Of a DNA stretch of 64,000 nt, positions 21,154 to 30,450 are shown in pieces (the first letter of the stretch is position 1; the number at the start of each line of letters is the position of its first letter). The position numbers and the translations under genes were made by a program. The DNA is from Roseateles sp. (GTDB lineage Bacteria > Pseudomonadota > Gammaproteobacteria > Burkholderiales > Burkholderiaceae_C). The notes under the pieces were generated by a model. That model did not search any database. It saw only the letters and a program-made list of their open reading frames with translations, and was not told the DNA's origin. Where the stretch lies: assembly GCA_015657635.1 (NCBI GenBank), contig JACDQM010000027.1:31312-95311 (forward strand), given 5' to 3'.

Positions 21154-22160
21154 AGCCCGATCCCCTGGCCCTGGCTGCGCTTGCGCATCAGCCACAGCAG
21201 ATAGCTGCCGCCCAGCAGCGCGGTGATCACGCCGACCGGCAGTTCCTGCGGCGCGATCAGCCAGCGCGCCAGGATGTCCGAGGCCAGCAGCAGCGTGCCG
21301 CCCGCCAGCGGTGCGGCCAGCAGTAGCTGGCCATGCGCGGTGGGCGCCCAGCTGCGCACCAGGTGCGGCGCGACCAGGCCGACGAAGGCGATCAGACCGC
21401 ATTGGGCCACCGCGGCGCCGGTGGCCAGCGTGAGGGCGGCAATCAGCAGCAGGCGCACCAGCGCCAGCCGCAGACCCAGCGAGCGCGCGGTGGCTTCGCC
21501 CAGGGTCAGCGCATCCAGTGTCTTGCTGCAGGCCAGCGCCAGGGCCAGCGTGGCCAGCAGCACCACGGCCATGATGGCCACCGCGTTCCAGCCCAGGAAA
21601 CCGGTGCTGCCCAGCATGAAGGCCTGCATCGCGCGCAGCATGTCGGGGTTGGCCAGCGTCAGCAGGCTGGAGGCCGAGCCCAGCACCACGCCGACGATCA
21701 CGCCGGCCAGCAGTAGGCGCAGCGACTGCTCGACGCCGCGCGCCAGCAGCAGCGTCAGCAGCACCGCCAGCACCGCGCCGGCAAAGGCGGCGCCGGTCAT
21801 CCCCAGGCGCAGCGCCATGGCGGTTGCCGCGGGCGACAAGCCCAGCGCGAACAGCAGCGCCGCCACACCCAGCGAGGCGCCGGCCGAGCAGCCCAGCAGA
21901 TAGGGGTCGGCCAAGGGATTGCGGAACAGGCCTTGCGCGATCGCGCCGGCCAGCGCCAGCAGCGCACCGGCCAGCCAGGCGCCGATCGAGCGCGGGGCGC
22001 GGATCTCCCACAGGATCTTGCGCATGGTTTCGTCCTGCGAGAACCAGGGCGAGAAACCGGTGCTGCCGGTGGACAGGCCCAGCAGCAGCAGCAGGGCGCT
22101 GAGCAGCAGCAGCACCAGCAGCAGCTGGCGGTTGCGCTGGCGGCGCAGAACCGGGCTCAT
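21150..22160 (-). CDS. btuC: Cobalamin ABC transporter permease BtuC
   Basis: The 336-residue FecCD-family inner-membrane permease has about ten hydrophobic helices. Family motifs include IRAPRSIGAWLAGALLALAG near residues 53-72, NPLADPYLLGCSAGASLG, and GLIAFVGLVAPHLVRSW with the loop that contacts the ATPase. It lies between btuF and btuD, touching or overlapping each by 1-4 bases. The tandem substrate-binding protein, permease and ATPase form a complete BtuFCD importer. Confidence 0.94.
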   Translation of the reverse strand: MSPVLRRQRNRQLLLVLLLLSALLLLLGLSTGSTGFSPWFSQDETMRKILWEIRAPRSIGAWLAGALLALAGAIAQGLFRNPLADPYLLGCSAGASLGVAALLFALGLSPAATAMALRLGMTGAAFAGAVLAVLLTLLLARGVEQSLRLLLAGVIVGVVLGSASSLLTLANPDMLRAMQAFMLGSTGFLGWNAVAIMAVVLLATLALALACSKTLDALTLGEATARSLGLRLALVRLLLIAALTLATGAAVAQCGLIAFVGLVAPHLVRSWAPTAHGQLLLAAPLAGGTLLLASDILARWLIAPQELPVGVITALLGGSYLLWLMRKRSQGQGIGL

Positions 22161-23089
22161 CAGCGCATGCCTCCCGGCGGCGCGGTGAAGGCCACGCTGG
22201 GCCAGGCCACCGGACCGGCCGCGGCATCACGCAGGCAACGTGCCATCAGCGCCGCGGCCTCGGCCATGCGCGGGCCGGGGCGCACCAGCACATCCGATTC
22301 AGCCGGCAGCCAGACGCAGATCTTCTTGTCCTTGACCGCACGCATGCCGCTCCAGCCGGGGCGCTGCGGCAGGCCGGGCGCATTGCGTTGGCCGACCATG
22401 ATCAGCTGCGGGTCGGCGCGCACGACGAATTCGGGATTGATCTTGGGGAAGGGCCCCAGCTCGGGCGGGATGATGTTGCGCGCGCCCAGGCGCGCCAGCG
22501 TCTCGCCGATGAAGGAGCTGGTGCCGGCGGCATAGGGCGCGCTGTCGACCTCGTAGTAGACGCTCATGCCGCGGGCTGCTGGCGGCAGACCGGCGGCGGC
22601 ATGTTTGATGGCGCCATCGATGCGGTTCCAGACGCGTCGCGCTTCGTCGCCTTTGCCGAGCACCTGTGCCACCGTGCCCAGCACCCGCTGCACGTCGGCA
22701 TGGGTCTTGGGCTCCAGCGCGATCACCTTCAAGCCCAGCGCCTCCAGGCGCTCGGTCAGGCGCGAGGAGATGCTCAACAGCACCACGTCCGGCCGCAGCG
22801 CCAGGATGGCCTCGATGCTGGTGTCGTCAAGCCCGCCGACCTTGGGCAGGGCCAGCACCGGGGCCGGGTGGTTCGAGAATCGGTCCACCCCAACGAGACG
22901 CGCGCACTCGCCGAGTTCGCAAACGGTCTCCGTCAGAGAGGGCAGCAGGCTGACGATGCGCTTGGGCACGGCAGGCAGCGTGACTGAGTGGCCGCGGTCA
23001 TCCTTGAGTTTCAAGGTCTGCGCGGCCGCGCTGTGGGCCAGGGTCGCGGCCAGCAGCACAAGCCCCAGGCGACGAAGAGTTGCTCTCAT
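22160..23089 (-). CDS. btuF: Periplasmic cobalamin-binding protein BtuF
   Basis: The 309-residue product has a signal peptide (LGLVLLAATLAHSAAAQ) and the class III binding-protein fold. KRIVSLLPSLTETVCELG and VGVDRFSNHPAPV are typical of BtuF, and VGGLDDTSIEAILALRPDVV follows. It captures cobalamin or cobinamide in the periplasm for BtuC/BtuD. ATG 23089 was chosen because it overlaps the cobU stop as ATGA and gives a proper leader. The frame stays open to 23428, but that part is antisense-like and lacks family similarity. Confidence 0.92.
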   Translation of the reverse strand: MRATLRRLGLVLLAATLAHSAAAQTLKLKDDRGHSVTLPAVPKRIVSLLPSLTETVCELGECARLVGVDRFSNHPAPVLALPKVGGLDDTSIEAILALRPDVVLLSISSRLTERLEALGLKVIALEPKTHADVQRVLGTVAQVLGKGDEARRVWNRIDGAIKHAAAGLPPAARGMSVYYEVDSAPYAAGTSSFIGETLARLGARNIIPPELGPFPKINPEFVVRADPQLIMVGQRNAPGLPQRPGWSGMRAVKDKKICVWLPAESDVLVRPGPRMAEAAALMARCLRDAAAGPVAWPSVAFTAPPGGMR

Positions 23090-23652
23090 CCTTGTTCCTC
23101 CACGGGCCGGCTCCAGGCCTGCCCAGCCACCATCAGGGTCAGCGTGGCGCAGCGGCGCGCAATCTGCTGATTGAGGCGCCCCAACTCGTCCACGTAGGCG
23201 CGCACCTCGCGCCCCATCGGCATCACGCCCCAGCCGACCTCGTTGGACACGAAGACCACCGGCGAGGCCAGCTGCGGCAGCAGCGCGTCCAGTGCCGCGC
23301 ATTCCTCCAGCCAGGCTTCGCGGCGCGGGGCGCCGTGCATGGGCATCAGCCAGTTGGTCAGCCACAGCGTCAGGCAGTCCACCACCAGCAGGCGCTGCGG
23401 CGCGGCCTGCGCGCGCAGCGCCTCGCACAGCTGCAGCGGTTCTTCCACCGTGTCCACGCCAGCCGGGCGCTCGGCGCGGTGGCGGGCAATGCGCGCGCGC
23501 ATTTCCTCGTCATGCGCCTCGGCGGTGGCGATCAGCGTGACGCTGCGGCCCGGCTGCTCGCGCAGCCAGGCCAGCGCCAGGCGCTCGGCCTGGCGCGACT
23601 TGCCGCTGCGCTGGCCGCCGACGACCAGCTGGTGGTGCGCCGCTGCCTGCAT
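23086..23652 (-). CDS. cobU: Adenosylcobinamide kinase/guanylyltransferase CobU (CobP)
   Basis: The 188-residue bifunctional enzyme phosphorylates adenosylcobinamide and then transfers GMP from GTP to make adenosylcobinamide-GDP, the CobS substrate. The P-loop is VVGGQRSGKSRQAERLA. VVDCLTLWLTNWL and VVFVSNEVGWGVMPMG match the family, and the usual RxxxDxLGxLNQ segment is present as RAYVDELGRLNQQIA. It starts 3 bases after the btuB stop and overlaps btuF by 4 bases. Confidence 0.95.
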   Translation of the reverse strand: MQAAAHHQLVVGGQRSGKSRQAERLALAWLREQPGRSVTLIATAEAHDEEMRARIARHRAERPAGVDTVEEPLQLCEALRAQAAPQRLLVVDCLTLWLTNWLMPMHGAPRREAWLEECAALDALLPQLASPVVFVSNEVGWGVMPMGREVRAYVDELGRLNQQIARRCATLTLMVAGQAWSRPVEEQG

Positions 23653-23655
23653 GGC

Positions 23656-25578
23656 TCAGTTCGCCGGTGTGAAGCGCAGGCCGACGAACAGCGTGCGCGG
23701 GGCCTGCTGGTAGCTGTAGGCCGTCTGGTACTCGCGGTCGAAGGCGTTGTCCAGATTGGCTTGCAGGCGCAGCTGCGGGCTGAGGCGGTACTGCACATCG
23801 AAGTTGGCCAGCCCATAGCCGCCCAGCTTGCGCGTGTTGGCCGCGTTGTCCCAGCGCTGGGCCGAGGCCTGAACTGCTGCGCCCAGCATCCAGTTGCCCA
23901 GCGTGGTCTCGGCGCGCAGCGTGCCGTGGCGCTCGGCGCGGCGGGCGAGCAGCAGGCCGGTGCTGGCGTCCTTGGGTGAGCTGAAGTCCAGCGTGCCGCT
24001 CAGACGCACGATGCCCAGCTGTGCCGATCCCGACAGGCTCAGGCCCTTGAGCTCGGCACGCGCGACGTTCCGATAGCAGCCAAACGTGCTGTTGCAGCTG
24101 CCCGCCGCACCGAACACGATCAGGTTGCTGATCTTGTTCAGGTAAGCGGTGGCACCGATTTCGTAGCTGCCGCCGTCCCAGCGCAGGCCGAACTCGCGAT
24201 TGCGGCCGCGCTCGGGGTTCAGCGCGGCGACGCCGGGCTTGCTGAGGTCGGGGCCGTAGATGCTGCCGCGCTGATACAGCGTCGGCGCACGGAAAGCATT
24301 GCCCAGCGAGGCGTAGGCACGCAGTCCGTCGATCAGCTTGAAGCCGCCGGCCAGCGTGCCGGTGCTGACGCCGCCGAACTCGCTGTAGTCATCATGGCGT
24401 GCATGGGCTTGCAGGTCGAAGCGCTGGGTCTGGTAGAGCCAGCCCAGTCCGGCGGCGTTCTGGCTGCGCTGGTCATTGCCGCCTGTGCGCAGGCCGGAGT
24501 TGAGCAAGCGGTCTTCGCTGCGCTCGAGCTGGAAGTTCAGTTGCTGAGTCGCGCTGAATCTGTAGGAACCCAGCAGCGCCACATTGCGCAACGTCGTCTC
24601 GGTCAGGTAGGGCGAGGGCGTGGTCTCGTAGCGGTCGCGGCCTTGGCCAACGCTCAGCTCGGTGCGCAGCGCAGCACTCCACTGCGCGGCCCAGCTGGCG
24701 CGCAGCGCGCGGTTGTCCTGGATCGCGTGATCGTCAACGGTCGGGCGCGACGAGGAACCGTCGTATTGACCGTCGGTATGCGCAGCCACGGCCAGCAGCT
24801 CGATGCGGTGTCCGCTGGCGATGTTGCTGCCCAGGCGCAGCGTGCCGCTGTAGTTGCTCCAGCCGTCGAGGTCCGGCACATAGGAGAAGGCCGACTGTTT
24901 GGTGGTCGCGTTGAAGCCCTTGCTCTCTTCGGTGGCCAGGCTCAGCATGTAGTCGAACTGCGCAGTACCGCCGCTGAGGGTTGTATCGGCCTTGAAGGAG
25001 GACAGGCTGCCGTAGGCGGCGCCCAGCTCCACGCGCGGGGCCGCGCTCTTGCCGTCACCCTTGCGGCTGATGATGTGCACCACGCCGCCCACGGCGTCGG
25101 AGCCGTAGATCGCGCTGGCCGGGCCCTTGAGCACTTCCACACGCTCGACGTTGGCCAGCGGGAGGGCCTGCCAGGAGGCACCGCCGGTGGACTGCGAGTC
25201 CATGCGCACGCCGTCCAGCAGCACCACGGTGTGGCGGCTGTCGGCCCCGCGCAGGAACAGCGAGGTGTTGCTGGCCGGACCGCCGTTGCGGACCAGTTCG
25301 GCACAGCCTGCATTGCGCAGCAGATCAGCCACCGATCCGAAAGCCTGGCGCTCGATCTCGGCGCGGCTGATCACCGTCAGGTCGGCCAGCACATCGCCCA
25401 GGCGCTGCGGCATGCGCGAAGCCGTGACGACAACCTGGTCGAGGCGATTGCCCGGTGTTTGTTGAGCCTGGGAGGGCAGGGCCAGCGCCAGCGGCGCGAG
25501 GGTGAAGACAGCGGCGCGCAGCAGTGTGGCGCGGGCAGGGGCGCAGGGACGCACAGCGCCTCGGAAACTAGCAGTCAT
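23656..25578 (-). CDS. btuB: TonB-dependent cobalamin receptor BtuB
   Basis: The 640-residue outer-membrane receptor has a leader (about 1-38), a TonB box-like DQVVVTASRM, and a plug with SVADLLRNAGCAELVRNGG and TVVLLDGVRMDSQSTGG. The barrel ends with FVGLRFTPAN. It imports cobalamin across the outer membrane using TonB energy. It is the first gene after the cobalamin riboswitch, so its expression should fall when adenosylcobalamin is plentiful. The frame is intact, unlike the second receptor at 12182. Confidence 0.92.
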   Translation of the reverse strand: MTASFRGAVRPCAPARATLLRAAVFTLAPLALALPSQAQQTPGNRLDQVVVTASRMPQRLGDVLADLTVISRAEIERQAFGSVADLLRNAGCAELVRNGGPASNTSLFLRGADSRHTVVLLDGVRMDSQSTGGASWQALPLANVERVEVLKGPASAIYGSDAVGGVVHIISRKGDGKSAAPRVELGAAYGSLSSFKADTTLSGGTAQFDYMLSLATEESKGFNATTKQSAFSYVPDLDGWSNYSGTLRLGSNIASGHRIELLAVAAHTDGQYDGSSSRPTVDDHAIQDNRALRASWAAQWSAALRTELSVGQGRDRYETTPSPYLTETTLRNVALLGSYRFSATQQLNFQLERSEDRLLNSGLRTGGNDQRSQNAAGLGWLYQTQRFDLQAHARHDDYSEFGGVSTGTLAGGFKLIDGLRAYASLGNAFRAPTLYQRGSIYGPDLSKPGVAALNPERGRNREFGLRWDGGSYEIGATAYLNKISNLIVFGAAGSCNSTFGCYRNVARAELKGLSLSGSAQLGIVRLSGTLDFSSPKDASTGLLLARRAERHGTLRAETTLGNWMLGAAVQASAQRWDNAANTRKLGGYGLANFDVQYRLSPQLRLQANLDNAFDREYQTAYSYQQAPRTLFVGLRFTPAN

Positions 25579-25659
25579 GAGAGAAGGGACCAGTCGATAT
25601 GTCCAGGCGCCAGCTTCCCCGCAGGCCCCTGTGAAACGACGCGCCGGCGCCGGGGCGCT

Positions 25660-25848
25660 GACACATCACCTGTTGGCCGGTATCCGGGCTGGTGGACTTC
25701 ATCCCTGCATCCTTCCCAGCGCTTCGGCGAGCGCCAGTGGATTGATGTGCAGGGACTGGAAGCCGAAGGGCTTCGTCCACTTACCGTTGCGGGGACAGCT
25801 CAGGTTGGGTTTGCCTCGATGAGACGCACCTTCCTGATTCCCGTTTAA
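25660..25848 (-). promoter_or_regulatory. Cobalamin (adenosylcobalamin) riboswitch
   Basis: Read on the minus strand from 25848, the leader has the class hallmarks. GGAAGGTGCG opens it, GCTGTCCCCGCAACGGTAA follows at about 25785-25803, and the B12 box AGCCCGGATACCGGCC lies at 25690-25675. A GC-rich self-complementary stretch (CCGGCGCCGG, near 25643-25654) lies between the box and btuB and may be the expression platform. Binding of adenosylcobalamin is expected to reduce expression of btuB and, by polarity, the operon behind it. Confidence 0.93.
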
Positions 25849-25890
25849 CTGCACGGACGCAATGTCCGCACGAGCACCAACAGCGTGATT

Positions 25891-26346
25891 CTATTGCTGT
25901 TGCCGGCTGGGCTTGTCGTTTGCAGCCGACTTGGGCTTGTCGACACGCTTGACCTTCTTGGGCTTTGGCGGCTGCTTCTTGCCGTCCTTTGGGGTGCTCG
26001 CTGCAGCAGTGGGGGGCTCGCTGCGATGTCCCCGGATGCCGATCGCCGGCGCTGCATTGCGGCGCGCGTCGGCCTCCTTCTTGAGCCGCTCGCGCTCCAT
26101 GGCGTCGGCTTGTTTGCGCTCGCGCTGGGCGCGTTCGCGGGCCTCGCGGACCTGCGCCTCGCTAGGCTGGTCGTACTTCACTTCCTTGCCCGGCCTGCCG
26201 TCAGGGCAGGGCTCATCGCGCAGGTCACGGCCGTCCGGGCCGCAGCGGTACAGCGGCGTGCTGCGGGGTTCAGTTTGCGCCAACGCTGTGCTGCCAAGCG
26301 CCATCAGGGTGATGATGACGCAGCCCAGTGTCAGCGCGGTCTTCAT
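25891..26346 (-). CDS. Exported DUF4124-like, Lys-rich protein
   Basis: The 151-residue product has a signal peptide ([24 protein letters not shown]). A short segment with two Cys follows ([19 protein letters not shown]), as in DUF4124 proteins. Then comes a charged, probably coiled-coil stretch rich in Arg, Glu and Lys, and a Lys/Pro-rich tail. It should be periplasmic. The function is unknown. The start overlaps the pth stop by 4 bases, so it is likely cotranscribed with pth, and its 3' end runs into the btuB leader region. Confidence 0.75.
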   Translation of the reverse strand: MKTALTLGCVIITLMALGSTALAQTEPRSTPLYRCGPDGRDLRDEPCPDGRPGKEVKYDQPSEAQVREARERAQRERKQADAMERERLKKEADARRNAAPAIGIRGHRSEPPTAAASTPKDGKKQPPKPKKVKRVDKPKSAANDKPSRQQQ

Positions 26347-27017
26347 GTGCTGGTTTCCTTGTCGCTGTCCGCCGGCGCAGCGCCTTCGGCAGTTTCGGGG
26401 ACTGGCGGCTTGGGCGGCTTCGGTGGTTTGGGGCGCGGCGGCTTGGCGTGGATCTTCATCATCGCCTTGTCCATCTCGCCCTTGAACAGCAGCTCTGCGG
26501 CCTGCAGCGACTTGTCAATGCAGTCCTCGATGGCCTGTCGCTCCGACAGCGGTGGCTTGCGCAGCACATAGGCCGCCACTTCGGCCTTGACACCGGGATG
26601 GCCGATGCCGAGACGCAGACGCCAGAAGTTAGCTGATCCGAGCTGGGCCTGCATGTCCTTGAGGCCGTTGTGGCCGCCGTTGCCACCGCCTTGCTTGAAC
26701 TTCATCTCGCCAGGCGCCAGGTCGAGCTCGTCGTGCACGGCCAGGATTTCCTCGGGCGCTATCTTGAAGAAGCGTGCCAGCGAGGCGACCGACTTGCCCG
26801 ACAGGTTCATATAGGTCATCGGTTCGAGCAGCCAGATCGGGCCCGATGCGCCGGGCGCGTTGTTGACGCGGGCGGCCAGGCCGAAGTAGTTGCGCTCGAC
26901 CTGCAGGCTGGTGCCCAGACGGCGCGCCAGCGTGTCCACCCACCAGAAGCCGGCGTTGTGGCGCGTGTCTTCGTATTCAGTGCCGGGGTTGCCCAGGCCA
27001 ACAATCAGTCGAATCAT
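26343..27017 (-). CDS. pth: Peptidyl-tRNA hydrolase Pth
   Basis: The 224-residue enzyme releases tRNA from stalled peptidyl-t[24 protein letters not shown] carries Asn and the catalytic His. [12 protein letters not shown] and [18 protein letters not shown] with the Asp follow, and then [13 protein letters not shown]. It is about 30 residues longer than E. coli Pth owing to a C-terminal Pro/Lys-rich tail ([16 protein letters not shown]). ATG 27017 gives the standard N-terminus; the open frame upstream has no similarity. Confidence 0.95.
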   Translation of the reverse strand: MIRLIVGLGNPGTEYEDTRHNAGFWWVDTLARRLGTSLQVERNYFGLAARVNNAPGASGPIWLLEPMTYMNLSGKSVASLARFFKIAPEEILAVHDELDLAPGEMKFKQGGGNGGHNGLKDMQAQLGSANFWRLRLGIGHPGVKAEVAAYVLRKPPLSERQAIEDCIDKSLQAAELLFKGEMDKAMMKIHAKPPRPKPPKPPKPPVPETAEGAAPADSDKETST

Positions 27018-27055
27018 GATGGCGGCGATTATCGGCGCTGGCTTAGGATCCGACC

Positions 27056-28438
27056 ATGCATCCATCACCTGTCGAGACGAGCGATCTGGCAACCCTGCAG
27101 CGCACGCTGGCGCGCCGCGTCGCCATTCCCACCGAGAGCCAGAACCACGAGCGGGCGCCTGAGCTGAGGCGCTATCTCGACGAGGAGCTGCGTCCCGAAC
27201 TGGAAGCCATGGGCTTTGTCTGCGAGGACTGGCCCAATCCCGTGGACGGCGCGCCGCCGATGCTGTTTGCCGAGCGCCATGAGGCCGCTGCCTTGCCGAC
27301 CGTGCTGATGTACGGCCATGGCGATGTGGTGCCGGGTGATGACAGCAAGTGGCGCAAGGCCGCCTCACCCTGGGCGCTGGAGGCCAAGGATGGCCGCTGG
27401 TACGGCCGCGGCGTGGCCGACAACAAGGGCCAGCACAGCGTGAACCTGCAGGCCCTGGGCCGGGTGCTGCAGTCGCGTGGCCGGTTGGGCTTCAACGTCA
27501 AGTGGCTGTTCGAGATGGGCGAGGAGGTCGGCTCGCCCGGCCTCAAGCAGCAGTGCGAGTTGCGCGCGGCGCAGCTGGCGGCCGATGTCTTCATCGCCTC
27601 TGACGGCCCGCGCTTGAGCCAGCAGCAGCCGACGCTGTTCCTCGGCTCGCGCGGGGTGATGAATTTCGATCTGGAGCTGGACCTGCGCGACGGCGCCCAT
27701 CACTCCGGCAACTGGGGCGGCTTGCTGGCCAATCCGGGCGTGCAGCTGGCGGCGGCCATCCACAGCATCGTCGACGCACGCGGCGTGATCCGCGTCGAGG
27801 CTTTGCGTCCACCGGCCGTGCCGGCTGCGGTGCGCGAGGCGCTGGCGGGTGTGCAGCCGGGAGAGCCCGGCGGGCCGGTGATCGATGCCGACTGGGGCGA
27901 GCCGGGGTTGACGCCGGCCGAACGCGTGTTCGGCTGGAACAGCATCGAGGTGCTGGCCTTCAAGTGCGGCAATCCGGACAAGCCGGTCAATGCCATTCCG
28001 CCCAAGGCAGTGGCGCACATGCAGATCCGCTTCGTCGTGGGCCGTGACCCGGCAAGCTTCCTGCCGGCCCTGCGGGCGCATCTGGATGCGCAGGGTTTTG
28101 AGCGGGTTCAGCTGCGGCAGGCCGGGGGCGAGATCATGGCGGCGACAAGGCTCGATCCGGACAGCCCCTGGGTGCGCTGGGCGCTGGCCTCGATGCGCGA
28201 GACCACCGGCGTCGAGCCGGTGCTGCTGCCCAACCTGGGCGGCTCGCTGCCGAATGATTGCTTTGCCGAGGTGCTGGGTCTGCCGACGCTGTGGGTGCCG
28301 CATTCGGTGCCAACCTGCGCGCAGCATGCGCCGGATGAGCATCTGCCGGTGTTCACGCTGGAACAGGGCTTGAAGATCATGGCGGGCCTGTTCAGCGACC
28401 TGGGGCAGGGCTGGCCCAGCGGCACGCAGCAGGGCTGA
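27056..28438 (+). CDS. M20-family metallopeptidase
   Basis: The 460-residue product is a dinuclear zinc amidohydrolase or peptidase of the M20 family. Visible ligand and catalytic motifs are [13 protein letters not shown] (HxD), [12 protein letters not shown] (bridging Asp), [13 protein letters not shown] (catalytic and ligand Glu pair) and a late PHSVP with the last His. A dimerisation or lid region is expected between about 200 and 330. There is no signal peptide, so it is cytoplasmic. The substrate cannot be predicted; dipeptides or acylated amino acids are possible. It is divergent from pth with a 38-base gap and ends at a bidirectional terminator. Confidence 0.88.
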   Translation: MHPSPVETSDLATLQRTLARRVAIPTESQNHERAPELRRYLDEELRPELEAMGFVCEDWPNPVDGAPPMLFAERHEAAALPTVLMYGHGDVVPGDDSKWRKAASPWALEAKDGRWYGRGVADNKGQHSVNLQALGRVLQSRGRLGFNVKWLFEMGEEVGSPGLKQQCELRAAQLAADVFIASDGPRLSQQQPTLFLGSRGVMNFDLELDLRDGAHHSGNWGGLLANPGVQLAAAIHSIVDARGVIRVEALRPPAVPAAVREALAGVQPGEPGGPVIDADWGEPGLTPAERVFGWNSIEVLAFKCGNPDKPVNAIPPKAVAHMQIRFVVGRDPASFLPALRAHLDAQGFERVQLRQAGGEIMAATRLDPDSPWVRWALASMRETTGVEPVLLPNLGGSLPNDCFAEVLGLPTLWVPHSVPTCAQHAPDEHLPVFTLEQGLKIMAGLFSDLGQGWPSGTQQG

Positions 28439-28455
28439 TTCGCAGCACCAAGAAG

Positions 28456-28479
28456 AAAGGCCCCGCAAGCGGGGCCTTT
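28456..28479. terminator. Bidirectional rho-independent terminator
   Basis: A near-perfect inverted repeat AAAGGCCCCGC-AA-GCGGGGCCTTT lies between the convergent M20 peptidase and rplY genes. The strong stem has A and T flanks on both sides, so it should stop transcription from either direction. Confidence 0.85.
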
Positions 28480-28517
28480 CGACATGCGGCGTGAGCCGGG
28501 TGAAGAAGAAGTAAAGA

Positions 28518-29141
28518 TTACTTCTTCTTGCCCTTCTTGCCCTTGCCATCGTCGGCCGGTGCGGCGGCAACGACGATTTCTTCCTTTGCCGGCTCGACCG
28601 GGGTGGCGATCACCGGGTTCGGCTTGCCGTGCGTGACGACCTTGATGCCAGCGGGCAGCGTGATGTCGTTGACATGCAGCGAGTGGCCCTTGGTCATGCC
28701 GCTCAGGTTCACTTCGATGAACTCGGGCAGCTGCTGAGCCAGGCAGGTGATGGCCAGCTCGGTGATCACGTGGTTGACCGTGCAGTGGTCCAGCTTGACG
28801 GCCGGCGACTCGGCTTCACCGACGAAGTGCAGCGGCACCTTCTTGGTGATCTTTGTCGTGTTGTCGACGCGCTGGAAGTCGCAGTGCAGGACTTGCGGCT
28901 TGTAGGGGTGCAGCTGGTAGTCGCGCAGCAGCACCTGGGTGACGGCGCCGTTCAGTTCCATCTCGAGGATGGAGCTGTGGAAGGCTTCCTTCTTCAGGGC
29001 GTGGAACAGCGCGTTGTGGTCCAGCTCGATCATGGCGGGTTCGCCGGCGCCGAAAACGACGGCAGGCACCTTGCCAGCGATGCGCAGGCGGCGGCTCGCT
29101 CCGGTCCCCTGCAGCGTGCGCTCAAAAGCGGTGAATTTCAT
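28518..29141 (-). CDS. rplY: 50S ribosomal protein L25/general stress protein Ctc
   Basis: The 207-residue product is the long CTC-type L25 that binds 5S rRNA. The N-terminal [19 protein letters not shown] and [21 protein letters not shown] match the L25 domain, and LHCDFQRVD starts the C-terminal domain. The tail is Ala/Lys-rich (GKGKKGKKK). ATG 29141 is chosen because GGAG lies just upstream and it gives the family N-terminus. It lies downstream of prs, with two hairpins between them. Confidence 0.95.
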   Translation of the reverse strand: MKFTAFERTLQGTGASRRLRIAGKVPAVVFGAGEPAMIELDHNALFHALKKEAFHSSILEMELNGAVTQVLLRDYQLHPYKPQVLHCDFQRVDNTTKITKKVPLHFVGEAESPAVKLDHCTVNHVITELAITCLAQQLPEFIEVNLSGMTKGHSLHVNDITLPAGIKVVTHGKPNPVIATPVEPAKEEIVVAAAPADDGKGKKGKKK

Positions 29142-29158
29142 AAAAGCTCCAAATGAAG

Positions 29159-29177
29159 AAACGCCACCCTGGCGTTT
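29159..29177 (-). promoter_or_regulatory. Hairpin in the rplY leader
   Basis: The inverted repeat AAACGCCA-CCC-TGGCGTTT lies 18 bases upstream of the rplY start. Read on the minus strand it is an 8-bp stem followed by CTTC. With no long U tract it is a weak terminator at best; an attenuator or leader structure is possible. Confidence 0.45.
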
Positions 29178-29214
29178 CGGAAGGTGGAAGGCCCGCGACC
29201 AGGCTCTTCCGAAC

Positions 29215-29240
29215 AAAAGGCCCGGTCTTGCGACCGAGCC
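29215..29240 (-). terminator. Rho-independent terminator after prs
   Basis: Read on the minus strand, GGCTCGGTC-GCAA-GACCGGGCC followed by TTTT forms a stable hairpin starting 11 bases after the prs stop codon. It should separate prs from rplY, at least partly. Confidence 0.75.
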
Positions 29241-29250
29241 ATCTGAATTC

Positions 29251-30249
29251 TTAGAAGTTGTTGTTCTGTTCCGAGAACAGGGACGTCACCGACTCGCCAT
29301 CCGAAATACGGCGGATCGTTTCTGCAAACAGGAAGGCCACCGACAGCTGGCGGATCTTGCCGCAGGCACGCGCTGCGTTCGAGAGCGGAATCGTGTTGGT
29401 GATCACCACCTCGTCCAGATGCGAGTTCGAGATGCGCTCGATTGCCGGGCCGGACAGGATGGGGTGGGTGCAGTAAGCAAACACGCTCTTGGCGCCGCGG
29501 TCCTTCAGCACCTCGGCCGCCTTCACCAGCGTGCCGGCCGTGTCGATCATGTCATCCATGATCACGCAATTGCGGCCGTCGATCTCGCCGATCACGTGCA
29601 TCACTTCGGAGACGTTGGCGGCGGGGCGGCGCTTGTCGATGATGGCCAGATCGCAACCCAGCTGCTTGGCCAGCGCGCGTGCGCGCACCACGCCGCCGAC
29701 GTCGGGGCTGACCACCACCAGATTGGAATAGTTGCGGCTCTTCAGGTCGGACAGCAGCACCGGGCTGGCGTAGATATTGTCGACCGGGATGTCGAAGAAG
29801 CCCTGGATCTGGTCAGCGTGCAGGTCCATCGTGAGCACGCGCTCGACGCCGACGGTTTCCAGCAGATTGGCCACCACCTTGGCCGAGATCGGCACACGGG
29901 TGCTGCGCGGACGACGGTCCTGGCGGGCGTAGCCGAAATAGGGGATCACGGCTGTGATGCGGCGAGCGCTGGAGCGCTTCAACGCATCAACCATCACCAG
30001 CAGCTCCATCAGGTTGTCGTTCGTCGGTGCACAGGTCGGCTGAACGACGAACACATCGCGGGCACGAACGTTCTGCTGGATCTCAACGTCGACTTCGCCA
30101 TCCGAAAAACGGCCGACCTTGGCTTTGCCGAGTTCGAGCCCCAGATGGGTGGCAATTTCTTGGGAGAGCACCGGATTCGCGTTCCCGGTGAAGAGGACGG
30201 TATTGAGCAGCACGGGCCATCCTTTTGCAAAGGACCCGTGGCCAGCCAT
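29251..30249 (-). CDS. prs: Ribose-phosphate pyrophosphokinase Prs
   Basis: The 332-residue enzyme makes PRPP from ribose 5-phosphate and ATP for nucleotide, histidine and NAD synthesis. Seen motifs are [24 protein letters not shown], the flexible-loop KRRP, and the PRPP-binding loop [13 protein letters not shown]. The family is usually about 310-320 residues. The extra residues are the N-terminal [17 protein letters not shown], and no better start with a ribosome site was found. Confidence 0.95.
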   Translation of the reverse strand: MAGHGSFAKGWPVLLNTVLFTGNANPVLSQEIATHLGLELGKAKVGRFSDGEVDVEIQQNVRARDVFVVQPTCAPTNDNLMELLVMVDALKRSSARRITAVIPYFGYARQDRRPRSTRVPISAKVVANLLETVGVERVLTMDLHADQIQGFFDIPVDNIYASPVLLSDLKSRNYSNLVVVSPDVGGVVRARALAKQLGCDLAIIDKRRPAANVSEVMHVIGEIDGRNCVIMDDMIDTAGTLVKAAEVLKDRGAKSVFAYCTHPILSGPAIERISNSHLDEVVITNTIPLSNAARACGKIRQLSVAFLFAETIRRISDGESVTSLFSEQNNNF

Positions 30250-30270
30250 CGTGTCCGGGTCTTTCAGAAA

Positions 30271-30294
30271 CCAAAAAACCCGAAGACCGGGTTT
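30271..30294 (-). terminator. Terminator between tRNA-Gln and prs
   Basis: On the minus strand AAACCCG-GTCTT-CGGGTTT runs into TTTTTTGG, a good intrinsic terminator. It sits 21 bases upstream of the prs start, so it either ends the ispE/tRNA-Gln transcript or acts as an attenuator for prs. Confidence 0.75.
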
Positions 30295-30303
30295 CTCGAA
30301 TCC

Positions 30304-30325
30304 AGAGTTCCGTAGACGGAACTCT
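30304..30325 (-). promoter_or_regulatory. Second hairpin between tRNA-Gln and prs
   Basis: The perfect inverted repeat AGAGTTCCGT-AG-ACGGAACTCT (10-bp arms) lies just downstream of the tRNA 3' end. It may help tRNA 3' processing or form a tandem structure with the following terminator. Confidence 0.5.
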
Positions 30326-30334
30326 CAAATCATT

Positions 30335-30411
30335 TGGCAGGGGAGGAAGGACTCGAACCCTCGCATGTCGGAATCAAAATCCGATGCCTTGACCAACTTG
30401 GCGACTCCCCT
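30335..30411 (-). tRNA. tRNA-Gln (UUG)
   Basis: On the minus strand the gene begins AGGGGAGTCGCCAAG and ends with GTTCGAGTCC, CTCCCCTG and an encoded CCA (77 bases). The acceptor pairs 5' AGGGGAG with 3' CTCCCCT, with discriminator G. The anticodon stem TCGGA/TCCGA encloses TTTTGAT, giving anticodon TTG. It lies between ispE and prs, as in many Burkholderiales. Confidence 0.95.
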
Positions 30412-30450
30412 ACACAGGACACTGCAGAGCTGCAGCACCCCAAAACCTTT

